64,000 nucleotides of DNA, from NCBI GenBank assembly GCA_019916065.1, contig CM034241.1, positions 10,639,223-10,703,222 on the forward strand, given 5' to 3'. A model generated the notes under the pieces. The model searched no databases. It was not told the DNA's origin and was given only the letters and a program-made list of their open reading frames with translations. Both the position numbers and the translations under genes were made by a program. This stretch comes from Vitellaria paradoxa. Its lineage: Eukaryota; Streptophyta; Magnoliopsida; Ericales; Sapotaceae. Below, in pieces: positions 61,865 through 64,000 of the stretch. The stretch's first letter is position 1, and every line of letters begins with the position of its first letter.

Positions 61865-64000
61865 GTAATGAATCTATCTTCATCTTGATCATTATATATA
61901 TATATATTCATATATATAGTTGCACAATCCAAAGCAAGTTGTCCTTGAAGTTTTAACTGTTCTTAAAGAAAATGGTGATTTGTCTCAGTAATAAAGATAT
62001 GGAAAAGGATCATCCATTAGATGGCTTTGGATTAATTTCTCAATTGCCAACTAGCCAATATATACAAACATATATAGATAATTCATTGGTTGGATTAGTT
62101 GTGGCAAATTTAATCACTTTTTTTCCAATTTGTTAAAAAAATACAAAAAATGAAAATATTATTAAGGAAATATTGAAAATACAAACTCGTGATTAAGTTC
62201 ACTCAAGATTAACGATTTTATTTGATGTATAGAAGAGAAAAATTTTACTGAAATATTAAATTTGAAATCTCAAAAATTATAAATACATAATTTGTCAAAT
62301 ATTTCCGTAAAATTTTCCTTTTTATATTTACTATAGAAGAGGGAATTCTTTTACTTATGTGGCATATTTTATAATTATTTTTTTCATGAAACTAATGTAT
62401 CTCTTCTCTCATAGTTTGCCTTCTCTTTCTTTCATATTTAATTATATAATTGTCTTTCCAATAGAAGTTATAAATAATGTTTACTACATTTTTCATATTC
62501 ATTTTTGCATTGTGTCATTTAACTACAATAGGTCATCAATATTTATAAAATTTCTCTTGCTTTCATATTTCGGGGCACATTGGACTAAGAAAACGTGAGA
62601 TAATCTATGGGTTTATAATTCGTGCAATTAAAAAAAAATGAATAATTTTCAGAGATTTTCAAATTTTTTAACTTTTTTCATGCTGCCAAACAAACCCTTA
62701 ATATATGTAATTATATTTATACAAGTCTTAAATATCCTTTGCTACCTTGCAGATGTATTTTTATTTTGTGTTCCATCTTTTAAGAAAAACTTTTTTAATG
62801 AGATTATAATGATATTTGGAAATAGCTTGCATACTCTAGTTGTGCATTTTATTGTTAAGTTTTTTTTTTTTTTGTTTTTAGTTTGAGTTGTAAGACTCTT
62901 AATGGAGTTGTTTTATGTAAATTTTTACATTTTTATTTATTTAGTTGTGCATATAAATTATAAATTTTTATGTTGGAGTCCAGTAAAAAGGAAGCAAACA
63001 CAATACAACAAAACTAATTTATGTGGTTCAGCTAAATTGCCTATGTCCACGATCGGATCAATGATCTAAGAGTTTTACTATGCTAAACAAATATTACAAG
63101 AAGATACATCTCTCTTAACTCTCTCAACTCTCACAACTCTCTCTCTCTACTTTCTAATGGGTTGGATTTGGTCAAGATTTGACCAAGATCGAATCCAATA
63201 ATATTAGATCTGATTCGCCTAATTTAGTTCATAATCTAACAGATCTAGATCCGTTGAATTCAAGAATTAATGGATTTGGATTTGGTCGATCCATTAGATC
63301 CACTATTTTTTAATAAAATATTTAAAAATAAAAAATTTAAAAATAAAAAATTTATTTACAAATAAAATTAGTCATTTTAGTTATTTTACTTATATAAGTT
63401 ATATTTATGTGTTATATGTAATTATGAATAGCATGCTTAGTAATCGTTTTTTAAATTAAAATTGAAGTAAAAACAAAATTTGCATATAACACTTAATTGG
63501 TCACAAATTTTCACGGCCACCCAAATTTAAAATTAGATTCTCTCACCCCTTTTTGCAGCAGCCAACAAGACCAGCAATTTTCTCAGCTCTTTCATCGCAA
63601 TCAACTGAACCCGCAGTAAAAGATAAAAAACAACCATTTAGAGAAAAAATAATTATAAGTAAGTTACATAAATCTATGAACATAGTAACAAATTCTATTC
63701 GAATTTACTAAAACAAAGGCAGTTAATGGGAAAAAAAGTCCTGTTAATTTTGTTTTTCTTTATAAGTATAGAAATCACCAATGCTCTCAATAAATGTCAA
63801 TAAATACATAATTATATTATATATGACACTCATATATATATATATATATATATTGAATAAAGTATATATATTTATATATTTATTTTATAAAATGATGATT
63901 AAAAAAATTATATTCTAAAAGGGTCGGACCTGAATATATAGATTGGTCTTGGATCTTACAAGTCTATCTGATTACTTTTGAATCTAAATTGGATCTATTA

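Larger units (their letters stand above)
59115..64000 (+). repeat. Duplicated segment, copy 2 (runs off the window)
   Basis: Matches copy 1 from ATTTTTTACTTTAAATC to the window end. It begins exactly at the end of the CACTA-like element (GTTGTAGTG at 59106-59114). The spacing between copies is about 11.95 kb. Confidence 0.95.

Overview
This is nuclear DNA of a flowering plant, most likely a eudicot. It is AT-rich, the genes are split by many introns, and Ty1/copia, Ty3/gypsy, CACTA and hAT elements with plant-type ends fill most of the space. I cannot name the species. The only clear host gene content belongs to the oxidosqualene cyclase (OSC, triterpene synthase) family.

1-16314: the 3' sixteen exons of an OSC gene on the + strand (628 visible residues). 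The first two exons lie upstream of the window. The MLCYCR motif and overall sequence place it with lupeol-synthase-type enzymes. Intron 8 carries a young, complete, 5.1-kb LTR retrotransposon that encodes only Gag. Introns 4, 5 and 11 hold small inverted-repeat elements. The donor of intron 15 reads GC rather than GT.

16315-35217: a retrotransposon graveyard. An Athila-like gypsy (RNase H-integrase at 19.9-21.5 kb; probable 3' part with polypurine tract and LTR at 25.3-30.8 kb) appears to be interrupted by a second gypsy (LTR, primer-binding site, gag, protease) at 21.55-25.3 kb. A third, decayed gypsy fragment lies on the - strand at 30.9-33.2 kb.

35218-46470: an 11.25-kb CACTA (En/Spm) transposon with a TTA target-site duplication, GCGACC-rich subterminal repeats, a roughly 200-bp satellite with A/B alternation, and decayed TNP2-type and Transposase_24-type genes.

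47156-64000: two near-identical copies, 4.9 kb each, of a segment carrying an OSC promoter, a 5' UTR exon, a UTR intron and the first coding exon (47156-52049 and 59115-64000). Each copy also contains the same tRNA-derived SINE. Between them is a chain LTR-internal-LTR-internal-LTR of a non-autonomous LTR element, an hAT insertion, and a palindrome-rich CACTA-like element that ends exactly where the second copy starts. Copy 1 of the first exon has a 1-base frameshift. Copy 2 has a further 2-base loss that restores the frame. The copies differ mostly by small indels, so both a recent duplication and an assembly artefact must be considered.

The window therefore suggests a local OSC cluster being reshaped by transposons. 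None of the elements looks like a new defence or metabolic system. The best leads are the gag-only element, the non-canonical OSC splice site, the duplicated orphan OSC first exons, and the structured satellite inside the CACTA element.
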